A DNA stretch of 5,306 bases, from contig CAJWIB010000203.1 in assembly GCA_913041095.1 (NCBI GenBank), positions 1-5,306 on the forward strand. The letters are read 5' to 3'. A program made the translations under genes and the position numbers. Each line of letters begins with the position of its first letter. Within the stretch, counting starts at the first letter, position 1. Below, in pieces: positions 1-5,306 of the stretch. The notes beneath the pieces were generated by a model. The model was not told the DNA's origin. It ran no database searches and saw only the letters and a program-made list of their open reading frames with translations. The DNA is from an uncultured Rhodospirillaceae bacterium (GTDB lineage Bacteria > Pseudomonadota > Alphaproteobacteria > Rhodospirillales > UBA2165).

Positions 1-390
1 GTGCCCAACACGACCTCTAAGGAAACCTATAAAGGTGCCTTGGATGATAAGGCTAGGGGTGTCTTTCAAGGCGCGATCGTGGTTGCCGAAGGCGCTGACG
101 GTACCGATGCTCAGATGAGCAATAAAACGCTGTTGTTATCGGATGAAAGCGAGATTGACAGTAAACCACAACTTGAAATTTATGCCGATGATGTTAAATG
201 CGCTCATGGATTTACCACCGGTGAATTAGAAGAAACCTCGCTGTTTTATTTACGCTCCCGCGGTATCCCGGAGGCGCCCGCCCGTGCCATGCTGGTCGAA
301 GGTTTTTTAGCCGAAGTGGTTGAAGAGGGTATCAAAGAAGACTATCAGGAAATCTTTACGGCAAAGATTTCCGCTTGGATGGAAAATTAA
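1..390 (+). CDS. sufD: SufD, Fe-S assembly scaffold subunit (C-terminal fragment)
   Basis: This is the C-terminal 129 codons of SufD; the gene continues upstream of the window, so the GTG at base 1 is most likely an internal valine and not a start. SufD pairs with SufB and the ATPase SufC in the cytosolic SufBCD scaffold on which Fe-S clusters are built. Visible family features are YKGALDDKARGVFQG (10-24), the SNKTLLLS segment (40-47), KPQLEIYADDVKCAHG (55-70) and LFYLRSRGI (81-89). The KCAHG motif carries the His (residue 69 of the fragment) that aligns with E. coli SufD His360, implicated in cluster assembly at the SufB-SufD interface. The final helix region (about 91-127) is the usual SufD end. 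The related SufB is less likely because the downstream order and the C-terminal motifs are those of SufD. The stop lies one base before sufS, so the two are almost certainly cotranscribed. Confidence 0.93.
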   Translation: MPNTTSKETYKGALDDKARGVFQGAIVVAEGADGTDAQMSNKTLLLSDESEIDSKPQLEIYADDVKCAHGFTTGELEETSLFYLRSRGIPEAPARAMLVEGFLAEVVEEGIKEDYQEIFTAKISAWMEN

Positions 391-391
391 T

Positions 392-1651
392 ATGACGGCA
401 ACAACAACAGTGATGAAATCAGATACGAGCAACAGCTACGATGTTGTGGCGATCCGTGCTGATTTTCCGGCGTTAAACTTGGAGATTAACGGCTATCCCC
501 ATGCCTTCCTTGATAGTGGCGCCAGCGCCCAAAAACCTAATCAGGTTTTGGAGCAGATGGATCAGGCTTACCGGTTCGAATACGCTAATGTACACCGGGG
601 CGCCTATACGCTAAGCCAATTGGCGACCGACAATTATGAAAATGCCCGAACTGCTGTCGCCAAGTTCATGAATGCCAAGACACCGGATGAGATTATCTTC
701 ACCCGTAATGTTACAGCGGCGATCAATTTGGTTGCCCATTCTTATGGCCGTGAATTTTTAAAGGCAGGTGACGAAATTATCATCAGCCATATGGAGCACC
801 ACGCCAATATTGTGCCGTGGCAGTTGCTCCGGGACGCCATTGGGATTGAGCTTAAAGTGGTGCCGGTTGATGATGCCGGGAACTTCCTGATGGCTGAGTT
901 TGAACAGCTTTTAAGTTCCAAAACCAAGCTTGTTGCGGTGACCCACGTCTCGAACGTGCTCGGTACCATCGTGCCAATCAAAGACGTGGTTCTTCTGGCC
1001 CATATTCACGGCGCGCAGGTCTTGATCGACGGGGCGCAAGGTATCGTCCATGAAGGTATTGATGTCCAGGATTTGGACGCGGATTTTTATGCCTTTACCG
1101 GCCACAAGCTTTATGGGCCCACTGGCATTGGTGTGCTATGGGGCAAGCTCGACCTCCTTAATAAAATGCCGCCATACCAAGGTGGCGGCGACATGATCGA
1201 AAATGTCACTTTTGAAAAAACCACCTACCGTGAGGCACCCGCCCGCTTTGAAGCCGGTACGCCGCCAATTGTCGAAGCGGTTGGCTTGGCGGCGGCAATT
1301 GATTATGTCTCGGATATTGGCTTAACGAACATCGCTGCCCACGAACAATCTTTGTTGGCTTATGCGACACCAGCCCTTTCTGCGATCGACGGTTTGACGA
1401 TTATTGGTCAGGCCGACAACAAGGCTGGCATTATATCATTTACGCTGAGCGATATTCATTCCCACGACATCGGCACCATCATTGATGCTCGTGGCGTTGC
1501 GGTTCGGGCCGGGCATCATTGCGCTCAGCCTTTGATGGATCGCTATGGCGTCGCCGCGACGGCGCGCGCTTCGTTCGGTTTGTACAGCAATACTCAAGAC
1601 ATCGATCAGTTGGTCGATGCACTTAATTATGTGAAGGAAATATTCAGCTAA
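392..1651 (+). CDS. sufS: SufS, type II cysteine desulfurase (PLP-dependent)
   Basis: SufS removes sulfur from L-cysteine, giving alanine and an enzyme-bound persulfide for Fe-S assembly and other sulfur transfer. I chose the ATG at 392 (419 aa): it follows the sufD stop by one base, has a GGA at 381-383, and the protein then matches the E. coli length (406 aa) with a slightly longer N-terminus. The frame is open back to 320, but that would add 24 residues unlike the family inside sufD. Seen: VRADFPAL-like start (IRADFP), LDSGASAQKP, the EHHAN motif (135-139), IDGAQ (Asp213), the PLP lysine in TGHKLYGPTG (Lys239), RFEAGTP, the persulfide cysteine in RAGHHCAQPLM (Cys377), and Arg392 (equivalent to E. 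coli Arg379). His358 in HSHD lies 19 residues before the active Cys, as His342 does in B. subtilis SufS, and points to a SufU partner. The TEAIN-like motif reads TAAIN, with Ala109 where E. coli has Glu96. Confidence 0.96.
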   Translation: MTATTTVMKSDTSNSYDVVAIRADFPALNLEINGYPHAFLDSGASAQKPNQVLEQMDQAYRFEYANVHRGAYTLSQLATDNYENARTAVAKFMNAKTPDEIIFTRNVTAAINLVAHSYGREFLKAGDEIIISHMEHHANIVPWQLLRDAIGIELKVVPVDDAGNFLMAEFEQLLSSKTKLVAVTHVSNVLGTIVPIKDVVLLAHIHGAQVLIDGAQGIVHEGIDVQDLDADFYAFTGHKLYGPTGIGVLWGKLDLLNKMPPYQGGGDMIENVTFEKTTYREAPARFEAGTPPIVEAVGLAAAIDYVSDIGLTNIAAHEQSLLAYATPALSAIDGLTIIGQADNKAGIISFTLSDIHSHDIGTIIDARGVAVRAGHHCAQPLMDRYGVAATARASFGLYSNTQDIDQLVDALNYVKEIFS

Positions 1652-2115
1652 TGGAAGACGATATTCGCGAGCTTTATCAGGAAGTTATTTTGGATCACGG
1701 CAAAAACCCTCGAAATTTCCGCCATCCGGAAGATGCGACCTATGAAGCCGATGGTAATAATCCGCTGTGTGGTGACCGGCTGACGGTCTTTGTTAAAGTT
1801 GGTGGCGATGAAAGTATCGAAGATGCCGCCTTTGAAGGGCGTGGTTGTGCGATCTCAGTCGCCTCGGCATCGATGATGACCGATATCGTGCGTGGTAAAA
1901 AAATCATCCAAGTCGATGCGCTGTTCGATACTTTCCATAAAATGTGTATGGGTGAGGAAATCGGCGAAACGCCTGAAGAATTTAAAGATGATTTGGACAA
2001 ATTAATGGTGCTCTCTGGCGTCAAGCAATTCCCGATGCGGGTCAAATGCGCGACGCTCGCTTGGCACACAATGAACGCAGCCGTTCACGGTAAAGAAGCT
2101 GCATCGACTGAATGA
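1651..2115 (+). CDS. sufU: SufU, zinc-type sulfur acceptor for SufS
   Basis: This is a 154-aa member of the IscU/NifU N-terminal family of the SufU subtype, which accepts persulfide sulfur from SufS. Motifs in order: LYQEVILDHGKNPRN (8-22), NNPLCGDRL with Cys40 and Asp42, GRGCAIS with Cys66, and FPMRVKCATLAW with Arg130 and Cys133. Cys40, Asp42, Cys66 and Cys133 match the zinc and sulfur-transfer residues Cys41, Asp43, Cys66 and Cys128 of B. subtilis SufU, and Arg130 matches its Arg125. The long stretch between Cys66 and Cys133 is the insertion that separates SufU from the IscU scaffold, and the HxxxC context of IscU is absent. A scaffold role is therefore less likely than sulfur relay. The start codon overlaps the sufS stop (TAATG), and an AAGGA lies at 1634-1638, 12 bases upstream, so translation is probably coupled. 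No sufE is seen in the window, which fits SufU taking its place. Confidence 0.92.
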   Translation: MEDDIRELYQEVILDHGKNPRNFRHPEDATYEADGNNPLCGDRLTVFVKVGGDESIEDAAFEGRGCAISVASASMMTDIVRGKKIIQVDALFDTFHKMCMGEEIGETPEEFKDDLDKLMVLSGVKQFPMRVKCATLAWHTMNAAVHGKEAASTE

Positions 2116-2141
2116 TTAAACGATAGAACGAGACTAAGATT

Positions 2142-2612
2142 ATGAATGAGAAAACAATGCCTCCGAATTATAGCCCGGGTGCTGGACTGCATGGACCGAC
2201 CGGCTCGCCTGGATTTGGTGCGCCGATGGGTGGTGACATTGACCCGGAAATATTAAGTGAAGGCGGCCTCGTCGGCAAAGCCGGTGAGCCAAAAGCAGAA
2301 GGTAAAACGGTGCCTTCCGATGAAGCCATTATTGATGCGATACGGACCGTGTATGATCCGGAAATTCCGGTTAATATTTATGAACTCGGCTTGATTTATG
2401 AGTTGAATGTTGACCAAAACGGCGATGTAAAAATCGAGATGACGCTGACGGCGCCCGGTTGTCCGGTGGCAGGTATATTACCGCAGCAAGTTGCCGATGC
2501 TGCGGCATCTGTTGACGGCACGGGTGAGATCGAAGTTTATCTCGTTTGGGAACCGGCCTGGGATATGGATAAAATGTCGGAGGATGCAAAACTCGCACTT
2601 GGGTTCTTTTAG
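2142..2612 (+). CDS. sufT: SufT-like DUF59/MIP18-family Fe-S assembly factor
   Basis: This 156-aa protein belongs to the DUF59/MIP18 family in the form that is encoded in SUF operons and called SufT; it is an auxiliary factor in Fe-S protein maturation whose chemistry is not settled. The domain covers about residues 58-156: DEAIIDAIRTVYDPEIPVN (60-78), YELGLIY (80-86), MTLTAPGCPVAG (100-111) with the conserved Cys107, and the C-terminal WEPAWDMDKMSEDAKLALG stretch (136-154). The first 55 or so residues are rich in Gly and Pro (SPGAGLHGPTGSPGFGAP) and look disordered; they extend beyond the roughly 100-residue core domain. The start at 2142 is preceded by a weak GAGA (2130-2133). An ATG at 2157 in the same frame is an alternative, but would shorten the tail by only five residues. 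It lies 26 bp after sufU and before sufA, its usual place in alphaproteobacterial suf operons. Confidence 0.9.
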   Translation: MNEKTMPPNYSPGAGLHGPTGSPGFGAPMGGDIDPEILSEGGLVGKAGEPKAEGKTVPSDEAIIDAIRTVYDPEIPVNIYELGLIYELNVDQNGDVKIEMTLTAPGCPVAGILPQQVADAAASVDGTGEIEVYLVWEPAWDMDKMSEDAKLALGFF

Positions 2613-2640
2613 ACTATATAAAACTTAAGTTGTTTGTTTG

Positions 2641-2650
2641 AGAGGTAGGA
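2641..2650 (+). promoter_or_regulatory. Ribosome binding site that fixes the sufA start
   Basis: AGAGGTAGGA offers two overlapping Shine-Dalgarno-like cores (AGAGG and AGGA), the second ending eight bases before the ATG at 2659. An in-frame TTG at 2638 would overlap this site and have no ribosome site of its own, so the ATG is preferred. It is among the clearest Shine-Dalgarno sequences in the window. Confidence 0.7.
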
Positions 2651-2658
2651 TTCAAATA

Positions 2659-3012
2659 ATGAACGCCAATGAACCGATAGGTAATCAAATTATATTAACC
2701 GACGCCGCTATTGAGCGCGTGAAAACGCTTATTGGCAATGCCGATAAACCCGTCCTGGGTTTGCGTGTCGGGGTCACGACAATGGGCTGCAACGGTCACA
2801 GCTATCTGGTTGAATATGCCGAAGAGAAAAAGCTGCTGGAAGATGAAATTCAACAGGACGGCGTTACTATTTTTGTTGATCCACTGGCGATGATGTATCT
2901 TTTTGGCTCGACGATGGATTACGTTGAAGATAAATTGCAGTCGAGTTTTGTATTTGATAATCCTAATGAAATTGGCCGTTGCGGCTGTGGTGAATCTTTT
3001 AACGTCGGCTAA
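2659..3012 (+). CDS. sufA: SufA/IscA-family A-type Fe-S carrier
   Basis: This 117-aa protein is an A-type carrier (HesB/IscA/SufA/ErpA superfamily), thought to receive a nascent cluster from the SufBCD scaffold and deliver it to apoproteins. The start at 2659 follows a good ribosome site; the frame is open to a TTG at 2638, which I reject. The three cysteine ligands are present: Cys44 in TMGCNGHSY and Cys108/Cys110 in GRCGCGESFNV at the C-terminus. Other matches are ILTDAAIERVK (12-22), VDPLAMMYLFGSTMDYVED (73-91) and FVFDNPNE (97-104), all standard for the family. The first motif reads GCNGH where many bacterial members have GCSGL or GCAGM; GCNG is also seen in mitochondrial ISCA1. The gene sits 46 bp after sufT and 23 bp before the ferredoxin gene. 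Its place in a SUF operon favours the name sufA, although by sequence alone iscA or erpA cannot be excluded. Confidence 0.92.
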   Translation: MNANEPIGNQIILTDAAIERVKTLIGNADKPVLGLRVGVTTMGCNGHSYLVEYAEEKKLLEDEIQQDGVTIFVDPLAMMYLFGSTMDYVEDKLQSSFVFDNPNEIGRCGCGESFNVG

Positions 3013-3035
3013 TATTCTTAATTAATAGAGACCTC

Positions 3036-3365
3036 ATGCCTAAAATTACATTTTTCGATTCAAGTGGCAATTCAACCGAAGTGGATGCGCCGGCCGGTAA
3101 ATCTGTGATGGATATTGCCCAAGCCAATAATATTGATATTGAAGGCGCGTGCGAAGGTTCGCTGGCTTGCTCCACCTGTCACGTTATCGTTTTACCCGAT
3201 TGGTATGAAAAACTTAAGCCGGTTACCGAAGAGGAAGAGGACATGCTCGACCTCGCCCATGGTTTAACCCGGACCTCCAGGCTTTGTTGCCAAATTGGTA
3301 TGACCGAGGAATTGGATGGGCTGGTGGTGACTTTGCCGGCCGATACCCATAATCTGTTGATATGA
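3036..3365 (+). CDS. fdx: Adrenodoxin-type [2Fe-2S] ferredoxin
   Basis: This 109-aa soluble ferredoxin resembles E. coli Fdx and mitochondrial adrenodoxin. Four ligands bind a [2Fe-2S] cluster: Cys39, Cys45 and Cys48 in EGACEGSLACSTCH (C-x5-C-x2-C), and Cys85 in SRLCCQ. The last spacing is 36 residues, as in adrenodoxin; E. coli Fdx has 35. Cys84 next to Cys85 is extra, but the ligand is normally the Cys just before Gln. The acidic stretch EEEEDMLDLAHGL (65-77) holds Asp69 and Asp72, the residues that contact redox partners in this family. It is likely to supply electrons for cluster assembly or to a downstream Fe-S or oxygenase enzyme; no reductase gene is seen here. An AGAG (3027-3030) lies five bases before the start. 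The stop overlaps the tenA start (ATGA), so the two are translationally coupled. Confidence 0.93.
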   Translation: MPKITFFDSSGNSTEVDAPAGKSVMDIAQANNIDIEGACEGSLACSTCHVIVLPDWYEKLKPVTEEEEDMLDLAHGLTRTSRLCCQIGMTEELDGLVVTLPADTHNLLI

Positions 3366-4012
3366 GTTTATTCGGGCGTTTGAAGTCGGAAAATCAGGCC
3401 GATTGGGATGCTTATATCAAGCATGATTTTGTTGCTCAATTAGCAGACGGCTCCCTCGCCAAAGCCAGCTTTAAACATTACCTCGGCCAGGACTATCTGT
3501 TTTTGATCCATTTTGCCCGCGCTTTTGCCTTAGCGGCGTATAAGGCTGAGAGCTTGGTCGATATCAGACAAGCGGCTGGCGGCTTGGTAGCGATTGTTGA
3601 TCTCGAAATGGATCTCCATGTAAAATTTTGCGCCGATTGGGGTTTGAGCGAAGCCGACATGGAAGCCCTGCCGGAAGCGCCTGAAACTATGGCCTATACC
3701 CGCTATGTCCTGGAGAAAGGCTTATCGGGGGATCTCTTGGACCTTCATGTGGCTTTGGCACCCTGCATCATTGGCTATGCGGAAATCGGCGCGGCATTAC
3801 AGGACAACATCACCGGTAACCCCTATGGCGCGTGGATTGAAATGTATGTATCGGAGGACTATCAAGCGGTGGTGAACGCGGAAATTGAGCAACTGGATAG
3901 TTTACTGGTGTCGCGCGGCGGCGAAGGGCGGTTCGATGCGCTGGCAAAAAACTTTAATCAGGCAACCCGGCTGGAGATTGCCTTCTGGCAGATGGGCTTG
4001 GATGTAAAATGA
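3362..4012 (+). CDS. tenA: TenA, aminopyrimidine aminohydrolase (thiaminase II family)
   Basis: This 216-aa protein is a TenA-family enzyme. TenA hydrolyses aminomethyl-HMP (from degraded thiamin) to HMP, and can also cleave thiamin, so it serves thiamin salvage in the cytosol. Catalytic residues fall at the same numbers as in B. subtilis TenA: Asp44 in QDYLFLIHF, Cys135 (nucleophile) and Tyr139 in [12 protein letters not shown], and Glu205 in [12 protein letters not shown]. Further family segments are [10 protein letters not shown] (23-32) and [17 protein letters not shown] (152-168). Phe47 replaces the Tyr47 of B. subtilis; I believe this QDYLF form is common in proteobacterial relatives. 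The start overlaps the ferredoxin stop (ATGA) and has no clear Shine-Dalgarno sequence, so it probably depends on coupled translation. No TPP riboswitch can sit directly before it, because the preceding bases are ferredoxin coding sequence. The heme-oxygenase-like fold is shared with other enzymes, but the Cys/Glu set argues for TenA. PqqC is excluded by the motifs. Confidence 0.92.
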   Translation: MSLFGRLKSENQADWDAYIKHDFVAQLADGSLAKASFKHYLGQDYLFLIHFARAFALAAYKAESLVDIRQAAGGLVAIVDLEMDLHVKFCADWGLSEADMEALPEAPETMAYTRYVLEKGLSGDLLDLHVALAPCIIGYAEIGAALQDNITGNPYGAWIEMYVSEDYQAVVNAEIEQLDSLLVSRGGEGRFDALAKNFNQATRLEIAFWQMGLDVK

Positions 4013-5109
4013 ACAGCCTAGGCATCGATAAAGATCCGCAAGATACCCGCGTCGTCGTCGCGATGTCGGGCGGCGTCGACTCATCCGTAACAGCGGCGTT
4101 GTTGCATGACGAGGGCTACGACGTCATCGGCATCACCTTGCAGTTATTTGACTACGGTAATGCAGTGGCAAAGCCGGGCACCTGCTGCGCCGGTCAGGAT
4201 ATTTATGATGCCAGGCGCGTTGCCGATGCTTGCGGTTTCCCGCACTACGTTTTGGATTACGAGGACTGTTTCCGTGCAGACGTCATGGAAGATTTCGCCG
4301 ATACCTATTTGGCCGGCGCGACACCGATCCCCTGCGTGCGCTGTAACCAGACGGTAAAATTTCGCGATCTCATTCAGCGCGCCAAAGAGCTTGACGCCGA
4401 CGTCCTCACGACCGGGCATTATGTCAGGCGCATTGATGGCACCAACAAAGCCGAGCTTCACCGGGGCGCCATGAACCTCAAAGATCAGAGCTATTTTCTG
4501 TTTGCGACGACCCAGGAACAGCTGGATTTTTTGCGTTTTCCCTTAGGTGGAATGAGCAAGGACGAGACCCGCATCGAAGCAGAACGCTTAGGACTAGCTA
4601 TCGCCAACAAGCCGGATAGTCAGGATATTTGTTTTGTGCCGGATGGTGATTATGCCGCCGTGGTCAAGCAGTTGCGCCCGGATGCGGTCGAGTCTGGCGA
4701 TATTGTTGATCAGGATGGCGTTTTTCTCGGCCCCCATGATGGCGTTATTAACTATACCATCGGCCAGCGTCGGGGCCTCAATATCGGCGGCGGTGAACCG
4801 CTCTATGTGCTCAAACTGGAGCCCGAAACCAATCGCGTTATCGTCGGACCGAAAGCAGAGTTATTGCAGGAACAGGTGACCATTAGCGATGTGAATTGGC
4901 TGGGCGATGAACCCTTGGGAGTTGATGCGCTTGAAGTTGCCGTCAAACTGCGCTCAATGACACCACTTTTGCCGGCGACGGTACGGGCGACCATGAACGA
5001 CAGCGCGCAGGTGACATTAAACAGCCCATATGCCGGCGTGGCACCGGGACAAGCCTGCGTTTTTTATGCTGGTGATCGGATGCTCGGCGGCGGCTGGATT
5101 GAGCGTTGA
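4009..5109 (+). CDS. mnmA: MnmA, tRNA U34 2-thiouridylase
   Basis: MnmA adenylates C2 of uridine 34 in tRNAs for Lys, Glu and Gln and replaces the oxygen with sulfur, forming the s2U part of mnm5s2U. The 366-aa length is typical. Seen: the ATP PP-loop AMSGGVDSS (18-26), [16 protein letters not shown] (57-72), [17 protein letters not shown] (105-121), TGHYVRR (135-141), DQSYFLF (159-165), [13 protein letters not shown] (203-215), [17 protein letters not shown] (251-267) and the C-terminal beta-barrel end [20 protein letters not shown] (346-365). Cys112 and Cys208 match the catalytic Cys102 and Cys199 of E. coli. Cys109 stands where E. coli has Asp99, giving a CxxC plus distal Cys triad, discussed in the findings. 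The start overlaps the tenA stop (ATGA) with only a weak GGA nearby. Its location behind sufS/sufU suggests that SufS-derived persulfide feeds it; no Tus relay gene is seen. Confidence 0.96.
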   Translation: MNSLGIDKDPQDTRVVVAMSGGVDSSVTAALLHDEGYDVIGITLQLFDYGNAVAKPGTCCAGQDIYDARRVADACGFPHYVLDYEDCFRADVMEDFADTYLAGATPIPCVRCNQTVKFRDLIQRAKELDADVLTTGHYVRRIDGTNKAELHRGAMNLKDQSYFLFATTQEQLDFLRFPLGGMSKDETRIEAERLGLAIANKPDSQDICFVPDGDYAAVVKQLRPDAVESGDIVDQDGVFLGPHDGVINYTIGQRRGLNIGGGEPLYVLKLEPETNRVIVGPKAELLQEQVTISDVNWLGDEPLGVDALEVAVKLRSMTPLLPATVRATMNDSAQVTLNSPYAGVAPGQACVFYAGDRMLGGGWIER

Positions 5110-5306
5110 GATGGTTTCATAAAACCTAAAATTGAAATTTATCAAATATAGTTTAGCAAAGTGGGATATTTCTGTTTTACTCTTGGTATCGTATTCAAAT
5201 TGGGTTTTAAAATGGCCTTTTTGATACGCCGTTGCTTGACTAAGAGTAGGATCAGAATCAGTAAAGTCCTGCATTGTTGCAAATGTTCGTTCCCGTTTTT
5301 TCCGTT
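5110..5306. other. AT-rich intergenic stretch after mnmA, no supported gene
   Basis: These 197 bases are visibly richer in A and T than the coding part. I see no tRNA or other RNA gene and no credible protein. A small hairpin GGTTT-CATA-AAACC lies at 5113-5126, four bases after the mnmA stop, but it is AU-rich and lacks a T run, so it is not a convincing intrinsic terminator. A second weak imperfect stem pairs CTAAA (5126-5130) with TTTAG (5152-5156) around TTGA/TCAA. TACTCTT (5178-5184) and AAGAGTA (5242-5248) form a distant inverted repeat, with GTATC/GATAC nested inside. TTGACT at 5236-5241 resembles a -35 box, but no -10 box at normal spacing follows. The operon may end here, or use a Rho-dependent stop. 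Confidence 0.6.

Noticed and set aside
1..3. GTG as start codon of a 129-aa protein
   Set aside because: The reading frame begins in the middle of the SufD beta-helix region, and SufD is normally several hundred residues long; the window edge cuts the gene.
320..391. Longer SufS beginning inside sufD
   Set aside because: The added 24 residues are basic, unlike SufS N-termini, and overlap the sufD coding sequence; the ATG at 392 has a ribosome site and fits operon spacing.
742..2069. Minus-strand open frames inside sufS and sufU (742-981, 911-1105, 1740-2069)
   Set aside because: They are antisense to strongly conserved coding sequence and their products have no recognisable motifs.
2638..2658. 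TTG start for a seven-residue longer SufA
   Set aside because: It overlaps the Shine-Dalgarno region of the ATG at 2659 and adds residues not expected in the family.
2613..2658. Internal promoter or operator before sufA (TATATAA at 2615-2621 and the palindrome ACTTAAGT at 2623-2630)
   Set aside because: No -35 box lies at proper spacing, and an 8-bp AT-rich palindrome is expected by chance; the gap fits an ordinary intra-operon spacer.
3300..3365. TPP riboswitch before tenA
   Set aside because: The upstream bases are conserved ferredoxin codons and the genes overlap, which leaves no room for a leader.
5236..5267. Sigma70-like promoter (TTGACT, then TAAAGT)
   Set aside because: The spacer is 20 bases and the -10 match is poor; no downstream gene is visible to support it.
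5017..5274. Minus-strand 85-codon reading frame at the end of the window
   Set aside because: It overlaps the conserved mnmA 3' end, shows no recognisable domain, and seems to be a chance frame.

Overview
The window is a tightly packed, single-strand run of eight genes, all on the plus strand: the downstream half of a SUF iron-sulfur cluster assembly operon followed by three genes that use iron, sulfur or sulfur-containing cofactors. The protein sequences point to an alphaproteobacterium, possibly Rhodospirillales-like. The signs are the PCVRCNQ and CCAGQDI motifs of MnmA, the QDYLFLIHF and [12 protein letters not shown] motifs of TenA, and the SufD-SufS-SufU-SufT-SufA order. Base composition looks intermediate. 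This lineage is inferred from recalled family resemblance, not from a search.

Layout: the C-terminal part of sufD (1-390, cut by the window edge), sufS (392-1651), sufU (1651-2115), the DUF59/MIP18-family gene sufT (2142-2612), an A-type carrier gene sufA/iscA (2659-3012), an adrenodoxin-type [2Fe-2S] ferredoxin (3036-3365), tenA (3362-4012) and mnmA (4009-5109). After mnmA come 197 bases of AT-rich DNA with no gene I can support. Spacing is very short throughout: 1 bp between sufD and sufS, a TAATG overlap between sufS and sufU, gaps of 23-46 bp around sufT, sufA and the ferredoxin gene, and ATGA overlaps for ferredoxin-tenA and tenA-mnmA. This argues for one transcript whose promoter lies upstream of the window.

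How the genes fit together: SufS takes sulfur from cysteine as a persulfide and SufU (zinc type) is its likely acceptor. SufD is part of the SufBCD scaffold, which would be completed by genes upstream. SufT and SufA act in cluster maturation and delivery, and the ferredoxin is a plausible electron donor. MnmA uses persulfide sulfur for 2-thiouridine at tRNA position 34, so it is a natural client of SufS. TenA salvages the pyrimidine of thiamin and is the least expected member; its link may be that thiamin synthesis depends on both Fe-S clusters and sulfur transfer.

No mobile element, CRISPR array, RNA gene or clearly novel system is visible. The most interesting points are residue-level: a His in SufS at the SufU-type zinc-swap position, a CxxC plus distal Cys triad in MnmA that could hold an Fe-S cluster, and the attachment of tenA and mnmA to the SUF operon.
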